NCBI RefSeq assembly: GCF_036227325.1
Contig: NZ_CP109467.1
Location: 3,038,001 to 3,102,000 of the forward strand
Reading direction: 5' to 3'
Length of the DNA stretch: 64,000 nucleotides
From: Streptomyces sp. NBC_01465
GTDB lineage: Bacteria; Actinomycetota; Actinomycetes; Streptomycetales; Streptomycetaceae
In this document: positions 1-8,500 of the stretch, piece after piece
Layout: the number at the start of each line of letters is the position of its first letter
Position numbering within the stretch: position 1 is the stretch's first letter
Made by a program: the position numbers and the translations under genes
The notes under the pieces: generated by a model
Database searches by the model: none
The model's input: only the letters and a program-made list of their open reading frames with translations
What the model was told of the DNA's origin: nothing

Positions 1-1140
1 GGGCCCCGGCTGCGGGCGCGTGCCCCGGAAGCGGCGGCGGTCCGTGCGTGACGGAGGGGCGTCCGCGAGGCGGATGACCGCGCCGTCTCTGCCCGCCACC
101 ACCGGCTTCGGGGAGCGGGTTGCCTTTGCGCTGTACTGGGCCGCGTCCGCCAGGCGGAACAGGCGGCGGGCCGAGCGCAGGGGGCCGATGGGGTCGCCTG
201 TTGATGCGACGCCGCAGGCCACTCCCTCGCCCAGGTCCAACTCGGCCGCCCTGATGCAGAGTTCGGTCGAGGCGTGGATCACCTCGTCCGCCGTGGGGCC
301 CACCGACAGGAGGCAGAACTCGTCTCCTCCCAGGCGGGCCGCCAGCGCCCCCGGCAGCATCGCGCCGCAGAGCGAGAGGACCGAGCCGAAGCGTTCGAGG
401 AGGCGGTCGCCCGTTGCGTGGCCCAGGGTGTCGTTGACCTTCTTCAGGCCGTTCAGGTCGCAGACCACCAGGCTCACCGTCGCGCCCGTCGTGCGGTGCT
501 TCTCGATCGCCTCGTCCAGGCGTATGTCCACTGCTCGGCGGTTCGCCAAGCCCGTCAAGGGATCCGTGAAGGCCAGTTTGCGGACCTCTTCGAGGCGTTC
601 CGTCTGGGCGATTCCTGCCGCTACCACCGACGCGAGCACCGTCGCGAAGTCCGCGTCCGCCGGGTCGAAGATCGGCGCTCCCGCCGGGCGGGCCACGTAC
701 AGCTCGCCCCAGGCACGGCCGCGGAGGACGATCGGCGCCACCACGCAGCAGCCCCTCCCCCGGCGCCGCAGCGCCGCCACGCGCTGGTGGCAGTAGCCGG
801 CCGTCGGTTCGGACGGGCCCGCCGCCGTTTCCACCCAGGCGTTGGGCTGGCCGCCGCCCGCCCACTTCTCGTGCAGGAACTCGGTGATCTCCGGGAACTG
901 GTGGACGGGGTACGTCTCGTCCTCGGGGAACTCGGCCTCCCCGTCCGCCAACTCCCCTACGTTGACCAGGACTTTGAGGCGGCCGAGTTCACGCTCCCAG
1001 ACCGAGAGAGCCGAAAAGCTCCCCTGCAGCGCACTGCCCGCCCCCACCGCCGCCGCCCGCCACGTCTCGCGCGGACTCTGCGCGGCCGCCATGGCCTGCG
1101 CCAGCGCCACCACGGCCCGTAGCCTGTCGTCGTCACCCAT
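1..1140 (-). CDS. cdgE: GAF-GGDEF diguanylate cyclase, 3' end cut by window edge (CdgE-like)
   Basis: Probable diguanylate cyclase making cyclic di-GMP. The frame is open from ATG at 1140 to the left edge, so the C-terminus is missing. Residues about 20-170 look like a GAF sensor domain. A GGDEF domain starts near residue 185 (LTGLANRR) and carries an intact GGDEF active-site motif at residues 271-275 (bases 316-330). The RxxD inhibitory site expected five residues upstream is absent (LPGA there), so product inhibition at that site is unlikely. A possible -10, TAAACT, lies 6 nt before the ATG, suggesting a leaderless mRNA. The symbol rests on remembered synteny with SCO4931 and the GAF-GGDEF architecture, not on an alignment. 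Confidence 0.85.
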   Translation of the reverse strand, partial: MGDDDRLRAVVALAQAMAAAQSPRETWRAAAVGAGSALQGSFSALSVWERELGRLKVLVNVGELADGEAEFPEDETYPVHQFPEITEFLHEKWAGGGQPNAWVETAAGPSEPTAGYCHQRVAALRRRGRGCCVVAPIVLRGRAWGELYVARPAGAPIFDPADADFATVLASVVAAGIAQTERLEEVRKLAFTDPLTGLANRRAVDIRLDEAIEKHRTTGATVSLVVCDLNGLKKVNDTLGHATGDRLLERFGSVLSLCGAMLPGALAARLGGDEFCLLSVGPTADEVIHASTELCIRAAELDLGEGVACGVASTGDPIGPLRSARRLFRLADAAQYSAKATRSPKPVVAGRDGAVIRLADAPPSRTDRRRFRGTRPQPGP

Positions 1141-1182
1141 TGACCCAGTTTAGGAGGGTTTTTGGTTGTTTGGACAGTTATT

Positions 1183-1199
1183 GACTACGGACCGTAGTC
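1183..1199. repeat. 17-bp palindrome between two minus-strand genes
   Basis: GACTACGG and CCGTAGTC are perfect 8-bp arms around one central base. It sits directly downstream... in sequence terms upstream of the GGDEF gene start and just beyond the stop codon of the enoyl-CoA hydratase gene. It could be a terminator stem or a protein-binding site; there is no clear T-run. It is not the CTACGCGCGTAG nucleoside operator. Confidence 0.4.
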
Positions 1200-1200
1200 G

Positions 1201-1992
1201 TTACTCCCCTGGCCAGTTCGGCTTCCGCTTCTCGTTGAACGCCGCGACCCCCTCCGCACGGTCACCCGAGAAAGCGACCGACCGCCACGCAGCGTCCTCG
1301 ACCTCCAAGCCCGCCCGCAGATCGAGCCCCTGCCCCAGCCGCATCGCCCGCTTCGCCGCCCGCAGCCCCACCGGCGAGTTCGCCGCGATACGGGCCGCGA
1401 GCTCCAGCGCCTCGGGCCGGGCGTCCGACGCGAGTACGTCGATGAGACCCAGCTCCCGCGCCTCCTCCGCCTCCACCCGCCGTGCCGTGAAGACCAGTTC
1501 GGCCGCCCGCGCCGCCCCGACCCTGCGCGGCAGCAGCTGCGTACCGCCGCCGCCCGGGATCACGCCGACCGAGACCTCGGGGAGGCCCACCACCGCCGTC
1601 GCGTCCCCGACGATCACGTCGCAGGCCAGCGCAAGTTCGAAGCCGCCGCCGAGGGCGAAGCCGTGGACGGCCGCGATCGTCGGCATCGGCAGCTCCAGGA
1701 CGCCCGTGTAGGCGGCGCGGGCCGTGGGGCGTTGGCGTACCAGGTCCGCGTCCGAGAAGGAGTTGCGCTCCTTGAGGTCCGCGCCGACGCAGAACGCCCG
1801 GTCGTGCGTGGAGGTGACGACGGTGACGCGGGCGTCGGGGTCGGCGGAGAGGGCCGTGCAGGCGGCCGCGATCGAGCGCGCCATCTCCGTGGAGACGGCG
1901 TTCATCGCCTTGGGGCGGTCCAGGACCAGCTCGGCCACGTACCCGTGCCGCCGTACTGCTACAAATTCTCCGAAGCGCTGCTCATCAGTCAT
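1201..1992 (-). CDS. Enoyl-CoA hydratase/isomerase (crotonase family)
   Basis: Cytoplasmic crotonase-fold enzyme of 263 aa, the usual family length, expected to hydrate 2-enoyl-CoA in fatty-acid or branched-chain acyl-CoA breakdown. The oxyanion-hole segments are visible (AFCVGADLKE near residue 70 and ALGGGFELALACD near residue 112). Both glutamates that act as catalytic acid and base in crotonase are kept: the E in GGGFELA and the E in GLPEVSVG. The ATG at 1992 lies 12 bp beyond the stop of the adenylate cyclase gene on the same strand, so the two are probably cotranscribed. The exact substrate cannot be read from sequence; it may act with the neighbouring propionyl-CoA carboxylase in odd-chain or branched acyl-CoA metabolism. 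Confidence 0.9.
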   Translation of the reverse strand: MTDEQRFGEFVAVRRHGYVAELVLDRPKAMNAVSTEMARSIAAACTALSADPDARVTVVTSTHDRAFCVGADLKERNSFSDADLVRQRPTARAAYTGVLELPMPTIAAVHGFALGGGFELALACDVIVGDATAVVGLPEVSVGVIPGGGGTQLLPRRVGAARAAELVFTARRVEAEEARELGLIDVLASDARPEALELAARIAANSPVGLRAAKRAMRLGQGLDLRAGLEVEDAAWRSVAFSGDRAEGVAAFNEKRKPNWPGE

Positions 1993-2004
1993 CCGCGCAC
2001 GATG

Positions 2005-3156
2005 TCAGGACGTGCGGCGCGTGAGCAACCATGGTTCGACGACACCCAGACCACGCACCGGCCGCTGCCACATCGGCTGCAGCGCGAAGCGGTACGAAGG
2101 CGGCTCGTCGCCCGTCTTCTCCGCGCGCTCGGCCTCCGCCGCCGCCTCCGCCTCGGAGACCGGCGCGTCTCCCGTACGGCTCAGCTCCTCCGCGAGCGCG
2201 CCGTCCACCAGCACCGTGTCCTTCGGCGCTATCGACGTGAGGCGGCTCGCCAGGTTCACCGTCGTACCGAAGACGTCGCCCATGCGCGTCGTGACCGTGC
2301 CGAAGGCGATGCCGACCCGGAGCGCGGGCATCGTCTCGTCGTTCGACATCGTCTCGATCAGGCGCATCGCGATCTCGGCTGCCGTCCCGGCATCGTCCGC
2401 CGCGTACAGCACCTCGTCGCCGAGGGTCTTGATGAGGCGGCCGCCGTGCGCCGCGACCAGGTCCGCGCAGGTCGTCTCGAAGGACTCGACGAGCTCGCCG
2501 AGCTCCTCCTCCTCCAGGCGGCGGGTCAGCCGCGTGAAGCCGACGAGGTCCGCGAAGCCGACGGCCAGACGGCGGTCGACCATCTCCTCGTCGTCGGCCG
2601 CCTGGACGACACGGCCCGTCGCGGCCGCCAGCTGGCGGCGCCACACGTACCGCAGGAACTCCTCCAGCTCGGGCAGGAGCAGCTCGACCAGGGGGTACGT
2701 GACCTCGGTGCGCGTCATTCCGGGCTCGGGGGGCTCGGTGAGGCCTTCGAGGAAAGAGTCGATCTGCCACTCCGCCAGGCGGGCGGTCGTCTGGCCGGTG
2801 GAGCGCGCCACCTGGACGGCCATCGGCTCGCTGAGGAGACCTGCTTCCACGAGACCGGCCAGTCGGCGCAGGGCCAGCACGTCCGCCTCGGTCAGGGCCT
2901 TCGCCTGGCCGATGTCGGCGAAGCCCATCGCCCGCCAGAAGCGGGAGGCGAGCTCCATGGAGACACCGGCCGTGCGGGCGGCCTGAAAGGGGGTGTAGCG
3001 GCGTTCCGCTCCGAGGATCAGCTGTTCGAGCCGGATCGCAAGGGGGTCGTCGGTCGGTTCGGCCGTGTGATCGACCTCGTGATGGGGGGTGGGGTACGGC
3101 GAGGACGCCGGAGTGCCGCTGCTGCTGGACTCAGACGAGGTGTCGTCGACGGTCAC
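2005..3156 (-). CDS. cya: Class III adenylate cyclase
   Basis: 383-aa cytoplasmic protein that should convert ATP to cAMP. A polar N-terminal tail (1-35) and a helical regulatory region (40-195) precede a class III cyclase domain at about 197-350. Metal-binding Asp203 is in VGFADLVGFTRL; KTLGDEVLY gives the base-recognition lysine and second metal Asp, and the transition-state region reads TTVNLASRL. No transmembrane segment is visible. The GTG at 3156 was chosen because an AGGAGG ribosome-binding site sits 6 nt upstream; in-frame ATGs further up lack one and would extend the protein with low-complexity residues. Streptomyces Cya is about this length and is needed for normal germination and differentiation in S. 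coelicolor (family knowledge). Confidence 0.92.
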   Translation of the reverse strand: MTVDDTSSESSSSGTPASSPYPTPHHEVDHTAEPTDDPLAIRLEQLILGAERRYTPFQAARTAGVSMELASRFWRAMGFADIGQAKALTEADVLALRRLAGLVEAGLLSEPMAVQVARSTGQTTARLAEWQIDSFLEGLTEPPEPGMTRTEVTYPLVELLLPELEEFLRYVWRRQLAAATGRVVQAADDEEMVDRRLAVGFADLVGFTRLTRRLEEEELGELVESFETTCADLVAAHGGRLIKTLGDEVLYAADDAGTAAEIAMRLIETMSNDETMPALRVGIAFGTVTTRMGDVFGTTVNLASRLTSIAPKDTVLVDGALAEELSRTGDAPVSEAEAAAEAERAEKTGDEPPSYRFALQPMWQRPVRGLGVVEPWLLTRRTS

Positions 3157-3287
3157 CTGCCGCCTCCTGCCCATTCCCTGCGTACTGCCCTGCCACTGCC
3201 CTGCCGATCTCCGTTGATCTCCGTGGATCGCCTCAACCATACGGCAGGTGTGCCGTAGCTCACGTGTCGATGTGGAGGGAAGGGGGT

Positions 3288-4148
3288 TCAGACGGGCCGC
3301 AAGTGGACAATGTCGCCCGCTCCGACCGGATGCTGGACACCTTCGCCGGTCGCCAGGACGAGCCGTCCGTCGCCGTCGACGGCCACCGCCTCGCCCGTGA
3401 GGGAGGTGTCGCCGGGGAGCTCGGCCCGTACCGTACGGCCAAGAGTCGAGCAGCCCGCGGCGTACGCGTCGTGGAGCCCGGACGCCGCCGGGTCGCCGCC
3501 CGCCGCGCGCCAGTCCCCGTACCACTGCTCCAGCGAGCGGAGCACGGCCCGCAGCAGGGGGTCGCGGTCGGTGGAGACGGCGCCCGCGAGGGCGAGGGAG
3601 CCGGCCGTGGGGACGGGGAGCTCGTCCTTGGCGAGGGTGACGTTCAGGCCGATGCCGATCACGACGCCGTCCTCGCCCGCGCGCTCGGCGAGGATGCCGC
3701 CCGCCTTGCGCTCCTCGCCGTCGACCGTGACGAGGAGGTCGTTCGGCCACTTCAGCGCCGTGTCGACGCCGGCCGAGCGGGAGAGGCCCGTCGCCACGGC
3801 GACTCCGGTGAGCAGGGGGAGCCAGCCCCAGCGCTCGATCGGGATGGCGTGCGCGCCCGGCCTGAGGAGTACGGAGAAGAAGAGGCCCGAGCGGGCGGGC
3901 GCCGACCAGCGGCGGTCGAGGCGGCCGCGGGCGGCGGACTGCTCCTCGGCGACCAGGACCGCGCCCTCCTCCGCACCGGCGATCGCGCGGGCGGAGAGGT
4001 CGGTGTTGGTCGAGCCCGTGGACTCCACGACGTCGAAGGAGGTCCAGAGCGCGCCGGGGCGCACCAGGGCGCGGCGCAGAGCGGTGGTGTTGAGGGGCGG
4101 ACGGTCGAGGTTGGACCAACGGTTGCCAGCAGGATTAAACGCAGTCAT
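3288..4148 (-). CDS. birA: Biotin--[acetyl-CoA-carboxylase] ligase
   Basis: 286-aa biotin protein ligase that activates biotin to biotinyl-AMP and attaches it to the carboxylase lysine. Visible motifs are ESTGSTNTDL at the N-terminus, the biotin-binding loop RGRLDRRW (canonical form GRGRxGRxW, so the first Gly and one inner Gly differ), KWPNDLLV and KAGGIL. There is no N-terminal HTH, so it is a monofunctional ligase and not a biotin repressor. It is divergent from the carboxylase beta-subunit gene and close to the biotinylated alpha chain at 8848, a sensible pairing of enzyme and substrate. ATG 4148 is taken because it starts just before conserved sequence. Confidence 0.9.
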   Translation of the reverse strand: MTAFNPAGNRWSNLDRPPLNTTALRRALVRPGALWTSFDVVESTGSTNTDLSARAIAGAEEGAVLVAEEQSAARGRLDRRWSAPARSGLFFSVLLRPGAHAIPIERWGWLPLLTGVAVATGLSRSAGVDTALKWPNDLLVTVDGEERKAGGILAERAGEDGVVIGIGLNVTLAKDELPVPTAGSLALAGAVSTDRDPLLRAVLRSLEQWYGDWRAAGGDPAASGLHDAYAAGCSTLGRTVRAELPGDTSLTGEAVAVDGDGRLVLATGEGVQHPVGAGDIVHLRPV

Positions 4149-4258
4149 GCAAGCCACAGTAGGTGTGGCAAACGACGCAGTGCCGTCCCGTACCTGCGCC
4201 GTTACGCTACGCGTGAGTAGCCAATGCCACACATGAGCAGCCAGGGAGCCGCAGCCCG
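4149..4258. promoter_or_regulatory. Divergent promoter region birA / pccB
   Basis: A 110-bp spacer between the start codons of two divergent genes, so it must hold both promoters. It includes GCTACGCGTGAGTAGC at 4205-4220, an imperfect inverted repeat that resembles but does not match the nucleoside operator. No -35/-10 pair stands out clearly enough to assign. Confidence 0.4.
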
Positions 4259-5845
4259 ATGCCTGAGTCGGAAGAGCAACTGGACATCCACAGCACCGCG
4301 GGGAAGCTCGCTGATCTTCAGCGCCGCGTCGACGAGGCGACCCACGCCGGCTCCGCGCGCGCTGTCGAAAAGCAGCACGCCAAGGGCAAGTTGACGGCTC
4401 GCGAGCGGGTGGATCTGCTGCTCGACGAGGGGTCGTTCGTCGAGCTGGACGAGTTCGCCCGGCACCGCTCCACCAATTTCGGCATCGAGAAGAACCGGCC
4501 GTACGGGGACGGGGTCGTGACGGGGTACGGGACCGTGGACGGGCGTCCCGTCTGCGTGTACTCCCAGGACTTCACCATCTTCGGCGGCTCGCTCGGCGAG
4601 GTCTACGGCGAGAAGATCGTCAAGGTCATGGACTTCGCGATGAAGACCGGCTGCCCGGTCATCGGCATCAACGACGGTGGTGGCGCCCGTATTCAGGAGG
4701 GTGTCGCCGCGCTGGGCCTGTTCGCGGAGATCTTCCGGCGGAACGTGCACGCGTCGGGTGTCGTACCGCAGATCTCGCTCATCGTCGGGCCGTGCGCGGG
4801 CGGTGCGGTGTACTCGCCCGCCATCACGGACTTCACGGTGATGGTCGACCAGACCTCGCACATGTTCATCACCGGACCCGACGTCATCAAGACGGTCACC
4901 GGTGAGGACGTCGGCTTCGAGGAGCTGGGCGGCGCCCGGACACACAACACGACGTCGGGTGTGGCCCATCACATGGCGGGCGACGAGAAGGACGCGATCG
5001 AGTATGTGAAGTCGCTGCTTTCCTATCTGCCGTCGAACAATCTCAGCGAGCCGCCGGCCTTCCCGGAGGAGGCGGACCTGGAGACGTCCGACGAGGACCG
5101 CGAGCTGGATGTCCTCATCCCGGACAGCGCCAACCAGCCGTACGACATGCACACGGCGATCGAGCACGTCCTCGACGACGGTGAATTCCTGGAGACCCAG
5201 GCCCTGTTCGCGCCGAACATCATCACCGGCTTCGGGCGGGTGGAGGGCTTCCCGGTCGGGATCGTCGCCAACCAGCCGATGCAGTTCGCGGGATGTCTCG
5301 ACATCAACGCGAGCGAGAAGGCGGCGCGGTTCGTGCGGACGTGCGACGCGTTCAACGTGCCGGTGCTGACGTTCGTGGACGTGCCGGGCTTCCTGCCGGG
5401 CGTCGACCAGGAGTACGGCGGGATCATCCGGCGGGGCGCGAAGCTGATCTACGCGTACGCGGAGGCGACCGTCCCGCTGATCACGGTGATCACGCGGAAG
5501 GCCTTCGGGGGTGCGTACGACGTCATGGGGTCCAAGCACCTCGGCGCCGACCTCAACCTGGCGTGGCCCACGGCGCAGATCGCGGTCATGGGCGCGCAAG
5601 GCGCGGTCAACATCCTGCACCGGCGGACGATCGCGGCGGCCGAGGACGCGGAGGCTACGCGGGCGGAGCTGATCTCGGAGTACGAGGACACGCTCCTCAA
5701 TCCGTACGTCGCGGCCGAACGCGGGTACGTGGACGCCGTGATCATGCCGTCGGAGACGCGGCGCCATGTGGTGCGCGGGCTGCGGCAGTTGCGTACGAAG
5801 CGCGAGTCGCTGCCGCCGAAGAAGCACGGCAACATCCCCCTGTAA
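4259..5845 (+). CDS. pccB: Propionyl-CoA carboxylase beta subunit (carboxyltransferase)
   Basis: 528-aa carboxyltransferase that moves the carboxyl group from biotin to propionyl-CoA, giving methylmalonyl-CoA, the extender unit for polyketides and methyl-branched lipids. Two crotonase-like halves are visible, with the acyl-CoA-binding GGGARIQEG (near residue 143) and [11 protein letters not shown] in the first, and biotin-pocket residues around VPGFLPG and [13 protein letters not shown] in the second. The Asp in GGAYDVMG is residue 421, matching Asp422 of S. coelicolor PccB, where Asp favours propionyl-CoA and Ile in AccB broadens use to acetyl-CoA (established). The stop codon overlaps the Shine-Dalgarno of the epsilon subunit. 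The ATG has only a distant GGAG. Confidence 0.95.
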   Translation: MPESEEQLDIHSTAGKLADLQRRVDEATHAGSARAVEKQHAKGKLTARERVDLLLDEGSFVELDEFARHRSTNFGIEKNRPYGDGVVTGYGTVDGRPVCVYSQDFTIFGGSLGEVYGEKIVKVMDFAMKTGCPVIGINDGGGARIQEGVAALGLFAEIFRRNVHASGVVPQISLIVGPCAGGAVYSPAITDFTVMVDQTSHMFITGPDVIKTVTGEDVGFEELGGARTHNTTSGVAHHMAGDEKDAIEYVKSLLSYLPSNNLSEPPAFPEEADLETSDEDRELDVLIPDSANQPYDMHTAIEHVLDDGEFLETQALFAPNIITGFGRVEGFPVGIVANQPMQFAGCLDINASEKAARFVRTCDAFNVPVLTFVDVPGFLPGVDQEYGGIIRRGAKLIYAYAEATVPLITVITRKAFGGAYDVMGSKHLGADLNLAWPTAQIAVMGAQGAVNILHRRTIAAAEDAEATRAELISEYEDTLLNPYVAAERGYVDAVIMPSETRRHVVRGLRQLRTKRESLPPKKHGNIPL

Positions 5846-5854
5846 GGAGCGGTG

Positions 5855-6064
5855 ATGATCAAGGTCGTACGGGGAAACCCGACCCCTGAGGAGCTGGCCG
5901 CCGCACTGGCGGTGGTCCAGGCGCGCGCCGCGGCGACGGCTTCGGCCGCGGCCGGCGGTGCGCCGCTGCCGCCGGAGGAATGGTCCGATCCGGCGCGGAT
6001 CGCCAGGCACCGGATGCAGCAGCCGGGGCCGCGGGCGTGGGCCAGGACGTACTGGCCCTCCTGA
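5855..6064 (+). CDS. pccE: Acyl-CoA carboxylase epsilon subunit
   Basis: 69-aa protein of the actinobacterial acyl-CoA carboxylase epsilon family, which binds the beta hexamer and raises activity of the alpha-beta complex. It starts MIKVVRGNPTPEELAAAL, a typical epsilon opening, has an Ala-rich linker, and ends RAWARTYWP. The Shine-Dalgarno AAGGAG at 5844-5849 overlaps the TAA of pccB, 5 nt before ATG 5855; a GTG at 5852 is too close to it. Tight spacing implies translational coupling with pccB. Confidence 0.92.
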   Translation: MIKVVRGNPTPEELAAALAVVQARAAATASAAAGGAPLPPEEWSDPARIARHRMQQPGPRAWARTYWPS

Positions 6065-6080
6065 CCCCTCCCGATTGACC

Positions 6081-6114
6081 AGAGGCGCTTGAGTACGCGT
6101 ACTCAGGCGCCTCT
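6081..6114. terminator. 34-nt near-perfect palindrome after the carboxylase genes
   Basis: Outer arms AGAGGCGC/GCGCCTCT enclose TGAGTACGCGTACTCA, so the whole 34 nt is self-complementary apart from one position pair that forms a G-U wobble in RNA. It begins 16 nt after the epsilon-subunit stop and ends 25 nt before a small gene. With no loop longer than a few bases and no T-run it may be a terminator stem, or the inner 16-bp palindrome may be a protein-binding site for the next gene. Confidence 0.5.
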
Positions 6115-6139
6115 GCGGCGGGCGCAGGAGTATCGATGC

Positions 6140-6268
6140 ATGCTCTGGTCAGACCCGAAGAACGAGCCCCCGAAGGAGCTCCGCGAGGCGCAGGCGATGC
6201 TGCGGCGGGCGGCGCTGCTCGTGGCGCTGCTGATGGTGGTGGGCATGATCGTGCTGGGCCTGGGATAG
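6140..6268 (+). CDS. Small membrane protein, 42 aa
   Basis: A short gene with a polar head (MLWSDPKNEPPKELREAQ) and a single hydrophobic helix at residues 23-42 (AALLVALLMVVGMIVLGLG), so a bitopic or tail-anchored membrane protein. CAGGAG 6125-6130 lies 9 nt before the ATG. Function is unknown. Its place between carboxylase epsilon and maf resembles a small conserved gene at the same spot in S. coelicolor (remembered synteny). Confidence 0.7.
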   Translation: MLWSDPKNEPPKELREAQAMLRRAALLVALLMVVGMIVLGLG

Positions 6269-6320
6269 GCGCGTTGGTACTGGGCCTCCGGTAGGCGCAC
6301 CCCCAGCGGACTTGCCCCCA

Positions 6321-6377
6321 CCGGGGCTCCGCCCCGGACCCCGCTCCTCAATCGCCGGAGGGGCTGATTTTGCCCAC
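6321..6377. repeat. 57-nt dispersed repeat, copy 1
   Basis: This 57-nt stretch is identical to 43397-43453. It contains the hairpin CCGGGGC TCC GCCCCGG followed by CGCTCCTCAATCGCCGGAG and a short T-run (GATTTT), the layout of a mobile terminator-like Streptomyces intergenic repeat. Both copies lie on the plus strand, downstream of a plus-strand gene. Confidence 0.75.
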
Positions 6378-6426
6378 ATGGGCTCGTGCGCACTGGCACG
6401 AACGAGCCCGGCTAACCTTTCCCCCC

Positions 6427-7023
6427 ATGACCCCGCGCCTCGTTCTCGCCTCTCAGTCCCCCGCCCGTCTGGGCCTCCTCCGCCAGGCCGGGTTCGCCCC
6501 GGAAGTGATCGTCAGTGGCGTCGACGAGGACGCCATCAGCGCTCCCACTCCGGGTGAGCTCGCGCTCGTGCTCGCCGAGGCCAAGGCCGACGTCGTCGCC
6601 GCTCGGGCCGAGGCCGCCGGGGCGCTTGTCATCGGGTGCGACTCCGTTCTCGAGCTCGACGGCGAGGCGTACGGGAAGCCCGCCGACGCCGAAGAGGCCA
6701 CCGCCCGCTGGAAGTCCATGCGCGGCCGCGCCGGCGTCCTGCAGACCGGGCACTGCGTCATCGACACCGCCACCGGCCGCCGCGCCTCGGCCACCGCCTC
6801 CACCACCGTCCGCTTCGGCGAGCCGACCGACGCCGAGATCGCCGCGTACGTCGCGAGCGGTGAACCCCTGTACGTCGCCGGGGCGTTCACCCTCGACGGG
6901 CGCTCGGCCCCCTTCGTCGACTCCATCGACGGCAGCCACGGCAATGTCATCGGCCTGTCCCTGCCCCTGCTGCGGCAGCTTTTCGGTGAGCTGGGCGTCT
7001 CCGTCACCGACCTCTGGGTGTAG
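6427..7023 (+). CDS. maf: Maf-like nucleotide pyrophosphatase (septum-associated)
   Basis: 198-aa Maf/HAM1-fold protein that hydrolyses non-canonical or modified NTPs such as dTTP/UTP-type substrates to the monophosphate and pyrophosphate. The N-terminal signature [14 protein letters not shown] carries the conserved SxR substrate loop; [10 protein letters not shown] and [10 protein letters not shown] hold the catalytic Asp and Lys, and [13 protein letters not shown] is the conserved C-terminal substrate-binding block. TAACCT at 6413-6418 is a good -10 and ends 8 nt before the ATG, with no Shine-Dalgarno, so the mRNA is probably leaderless. It lies within the carboxylase cluster, as in other Streptomyces. 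Confidence 0.92.
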   Translation: MTPRLVLASQSPARLGLLRQAGFAPEVIVSGVDEDAISAPTPGELALVLAEAKADVVAARAEAAGALVIGCDSVLELDGEAYGKPADAEEATARWKSMRGRAGVLQTGHCVIDTATGRRASATASTTVRFGEPTDAEIAAYVASGEPLYVAGAFTLDGRSAPFVDSIDGSHGNVIGLSLPLLRQLFGELGVSVTDLWV

Positions 7024-7075
7024 CTGCCGATAGCCTGTACACGCCAAAGAACACCGTCACGGGGGGCATCACAGC

Positions 7076-8011
7076 ATGAGCAACAACTCCTTCGGTCCAC
7101 CACCGCCCGGCGAATTCGGCCCGCCGCAGGGACCGCCGCCCATGCCGTACGGACCGCCTCCCCCTCAGCCCCCGCAGGGCCAACCGCCGTACGGGCCGCC
7201 CCCGTTCGGCCAGCAGCCCTTCGGGCCCCAGGCTCCGCCCCCGAACCCCGCGAAGATCATCCTCATCGTCGGGCTCTGCTCCACCGTCGCCCTCGCGCTG
7301 ATCGCCGTGCTCGCCTTCGGGCTCATCGACGGGTGGTTCAAATCCGAGACGGACAAGGCCGGTTCGGGGTCGAGCGTCTCACCCACCGCCACCTACGGCG
7401 GCTCGACGGACGACAGCAACAACGGGAGCGGAGGCACGAGCGGGAGCACCTACAGCACCCCCACGCCCGACCCGACGACCCCCTCACCCGACCCCACCGC
7501 CGACGCCTTCAAGGCGGTCAAGTCCGGTCAGTGCTATGCCGTTTGGGACACCGGGTACGGCGGCAACACCGTCGAGTGGAGTTCGAAGACGCCCCCGGCC
7601 CCCGTCGGGAACTGCGACAGCGGCGACGCGCTCGTCTTCGTCACCCAGGTCACCACATCAGGCAGCAGCTGCCCGACGGGATCGGACAAGTCCTACTGGG
7701 ACTACCAGTCCGCCTCCACCGGTGAGACCACCGCGCTCTGCCTGACCCGGATCTACCACAAGAATTACTGCGTCCTCGGCAAGCAGTCCGGCGACAAGAT
7801 CTCCCTCGGGCCGATGACCGCCGTGGACTGCAAGGCCAAGAAGGTCCCGATCGCCTACAACCAGATCATGCACATCACCGGCGTCTACAAGCACTCGGGC
7901 GCCATCACCTCGTCCACCTGCGCACGCTCCAGCGGCGATCAGACGCGGTACTGGATCTGGAAGATCCGCGACAGCTCGGCGGTGCTCTGCACCATGATCT
8001 ACCGGGGCTGA
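7076..8011 (+). CDS. Pro-rich single-pass membrane protein, unknown function
   Basis: 311 aa. Residues 1-58 are a cytoplasmic Pro/Gly/Gln-rich tail (repeated PPYGPPP-type units), 60-84 a hydrophobic helix (IILIVGLCSTVALALIAVLAFGLI), then a Ser/Thr/Gly/Pro linker to about residue 142 and an extracellular C-terminal domain with eight or so cysteines (C at SGQCYAV, GNCDSG, SSCPTG, ALCLTR, NYCVLG, VDCKAK, STCARS, VLCTMI), probably disulfide-bonded. The layout resembles actinobacterial septum or envelope proteins but no family is recognised. A start at 7076 is supported by GGGG at 7062-7066 ahead of it. Confidence 0.8.
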   Translation: MSNNSFGPPPPGEFGPPQGPPPMPYGPPPPQPPQGQPPYGPPPFGQQPFGPQAPPPNPAKIILIVGLCSTVALALIAVLAFGLIDGWFKSETDKAGSGSSVSPTATYGGSTDDSNNGSGGTSGSTYSTPTPDPTTPSPDPTADAFKAVKSGQCYAVWDTGYGGNTVEWSSKTPPAPVGNCDSGDALVFVTQVTTSGSSCPTGSDKSYWDYQSASTGETTALCLTRIYHKNYCVLGKQSGDKISLGPMTAVDCKAKKVPIAYNQIMHITGVYKHSGAITSSTCARSSGDQTRYWIWKIRDSSAVLCTMIYRG

Positions 8012-8017
8012 GAGGAC

Positions 8018-8500
8018 TCAGGCGGGGCTCGGGCCGCCGTTCGCGGCGGGCGCGGGCGGCACCGGCGGCGCGGGCGGCGCCTGGTCCTGCGGGGCCGCGG
8101 GGGCGTCGCCCTCTCGCTCGTACATCATCAGGCTGAAAACGATCAGGCCGAGCACGACCATCATGAACGCGAACGCGTCCCAGCCGACCAGGCCCACCGC
8201 CAGCGCGCCGAGAATCCCGTGCATCACCGCGCAGGTGATGAGGAGGATCCATCCCGGGAGGCCGGGGCCGCGGTCGCGCAGCGCCATCCTCAGGAGGACC
8301 ACTCCGCAGAGGATCAGATAGAGCGCGGTGACCCCGCCCATGATCCATGCGCCGGCGGATATCGCCTGGGGGTCTATGCCCGCGAGGGACATGTTCTGGT
8401 TGTCGGCGACCCTGCCGAGTATCCAGTTCACGAATGCGATGCCGAGCGCCTCCAGGAAGAGGAGTATCGCGCCCGTCCATGCCACCGGCTTGCGTGCCAT
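8018..8500 (-). CDS. Four-helix membrane protein, hypothetical
   Basis: 160 aa with four hydrophobic helices at about 8-28, 50-75, 83-105 and 108-128, then a Pro/Ala-rich cytoplasmic-type tail. Convergent with the preceding gene (6 bp between stop codons). ATG 8500 begins MARKPVAWTG just before the first helix; upstream in-frame codons are not protein-like. A conserved Streptomyces membrane protein by appearance; no function can be proposed. Confidence 0.75.
   Translation of the reverse strand: MARKPVAWTGAILLFLEALGIAFVNWILGRVADNQNMSLAGIDPQAISAGAWIMGGVTALYLILCGVVLLRMALRDRGPGLPGWILLITCAVMHGILGALAVGLVGWDAFAFMMVVLGLIVFSLMMYEREGDAPAAPQDQAPPAPPVPPAPAANGGPSPA

Noticed and set aside
1183..1199. GACTACGGACCGTAGTC palindrome as a further copy of the nucleoside operator
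   Set aside because: It shares only TAC/GTA with CTACGCGCGTAG, lacks the CGCG core and precedes an unrelated gene.
4205..4220. GCTACGCGTGAGTAGC near birA/pccB as a nucleoside operator
   Set aside because: The arms are imperfect and the core differs; the adjacent genes are not in nucleoside metabolism.
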